Assembly (NCBI GenBank): GCA_015501055.1
Contig: JADNYV010000400.1
Location: 1 to 31,805 of the forward strand
Length of the DNA stretch: 31,805 bases
Direction: 5' to 3'
Source: Mucidula mucida
Lineage: Eukaryota > Basidiomycota > Agaricomycetes > Agaricales > Physalacriaceae
Part shown: positions 31,403 through 31,805 of the stretch, piece after piece
Layout: each line of letters starts with the position of its first letter
How positions within the stretch are numbered: the stretch's first letter is position 1
Program-made: the position numbers and the translations under genes
The notes under the pieces: model-generated
The model's input: only the letters and a program-made list of their open reading frames with translations
What the model was told of the DNA's origin: nothing
The model's database searches: none

Positions 31403-31805
31403 TTATATCTCATAGGGACGCTCTCCTTCTGTGCCAAGCAGTACGACCACTGTGTTTCGTCTATGCCAGCCTTCTGACGGCTGTCGGCAGATGACCAGAT
31501 TTTGTGCAATGCCGCCAGGGAAGCAGCCCCGCATGGTCCAGCACGAATACCAACTCGTGCAGTTCTTCGACGGCAGTGTGGGCCTCGGTATCTGAAACTG
31601 AGATGGCCATGTGTATACCATCTTTCAATACCTCCCAGGCAGACGAAGATGGTGTGGCGCAGTTAAGACCGGCCATGATCGTCTTCCCGGTGTCAATGGT
31701 TGTAAGCTGACCGAGACGAAGAGATTGTTCGAAAGTTGGCAACAATTGGTTCGACCGAGATGATACGCGTAGCTGGGGACACGAGCCGGTAGTATCGAAC
31801 GACGG
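31403..31805 (-). CDS. diaminopropionate ammonia-lyase-like PLP enzyme, C-terminal part
   Basis: The gene enters from the right edge; only about the last 130 residues are present. Family-like stretches are VVRYYR and ATRIISVEP, then SLRLGQLTTIDTGKTIMAGLNC and TPSSSAWEVLKDGI, then RAGPCGAASLAALHKIW, then VVVLLGTEGERPYEI before TAA at 31403-31405. The order matches fold-type II PLP enzymes annotated as diaminopropionate ammonia-lyase (2,3-diaminopropionate to pyruvate and ammonia). The AGPCG loop belongs to the cofactor phosphate or active-site region. Frames change near 31735, 31565 and 31450, the last two each consistent with one missing base. The rest of the gene lies outside the window. It is tail-to-tail with the protease. 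Confidence 0.65.

Noticed and set aside
1..31805. CRISPR arrays, bacterial operons, phage or plasmid features
   Set aside because: Introns, fungal families and transposon types identify nuclear basidiomycete DNA; no regularly spaced direct repeats with unique spacers were seen.

Overview
The window reads as nuclear DNA of a filamentous basidiomycete, most likely a wood-decay Agaricomycete. Genes are dense, on both strands, and cut by many 45-65 bp GT-AG introns. Characteristic families are present: a CBM1-GH5 endoglucanase, a CYP63-like P450, F-box proteins, a SWIM-RING protein, a basidiomycete-type aspartic protease and a DUF6593-like protein. I rebuilt exons by hand, checking splice phase and family motifs.

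Layout: a conserved multi-pass membrane protein with broken frames (475-1637, +). An F-box protein (1814-3100, -). A stretch with no gene I can defend (3101-5061). A SWIM/RING zinc-finger protein (5062-6679, +). A 20-exon acyl-CoA ligase ending in the peroxisomal signal SRL (7769-10542, +). A secreted CBM1-GH5 endoglucanase (11227-13014, -). A second F-box protein (13948-15633, +). A transposon nest follows: a 244-bp MITE with TA duplication (15644-15887) and a 1,967-bp hAT element (15937-17903) with 8-bp target duplications, terminal inverted repeats, clustered subterminal motifs, a tRNA-like relic and an open frame holding only the hAT C-terminal domain plus an acidic tail. A weak small gene candidate abuts it (17931-18503, -). 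Next come a DUF6593-like protein (18867-19724, -), a CYP63-like P450 (20629-23082, +), a DAL5-type MFS transporter (23187-25638, -), a carboxymuconolactone-decarboxylase-like protein (25969-26802, -), a seven-helix fungal membrane protein (27563-28930, +), an anchored aspartic protease (29324-31292, +), and the C-terminal part of a diaminopropionate ammonia-lyase-like PLP enzyme running off the right edge (31403-31805, -).

The P450, the transporter and the CMD-like protein are contiguous. Together with the nearby acyl-CoA ligase they could serve uptake and oxidation of organic acids or aromatic or aliphatic compounds from wood, but this is inference from position only.

The most striking feature is not a new system. 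Single-base frame breaks, nearly all looking like one missing base and several in homopolymers, are concentrated in genes at the two ends of the window. Roughly 9.6 kb of coding sequence between 1.8 and 23.1 kb translates without one required correction. This separates conserved genes with probable sequence errors (or recent decay) from clean ones and should be settled before the flanking genes are interpreted. The best biological novelty is the intact hAT element whose only open frame is a catalytic-core-less, acidic hATC protein. Two well-supported GC-AG introns and a 7-nt microexon are also notable.
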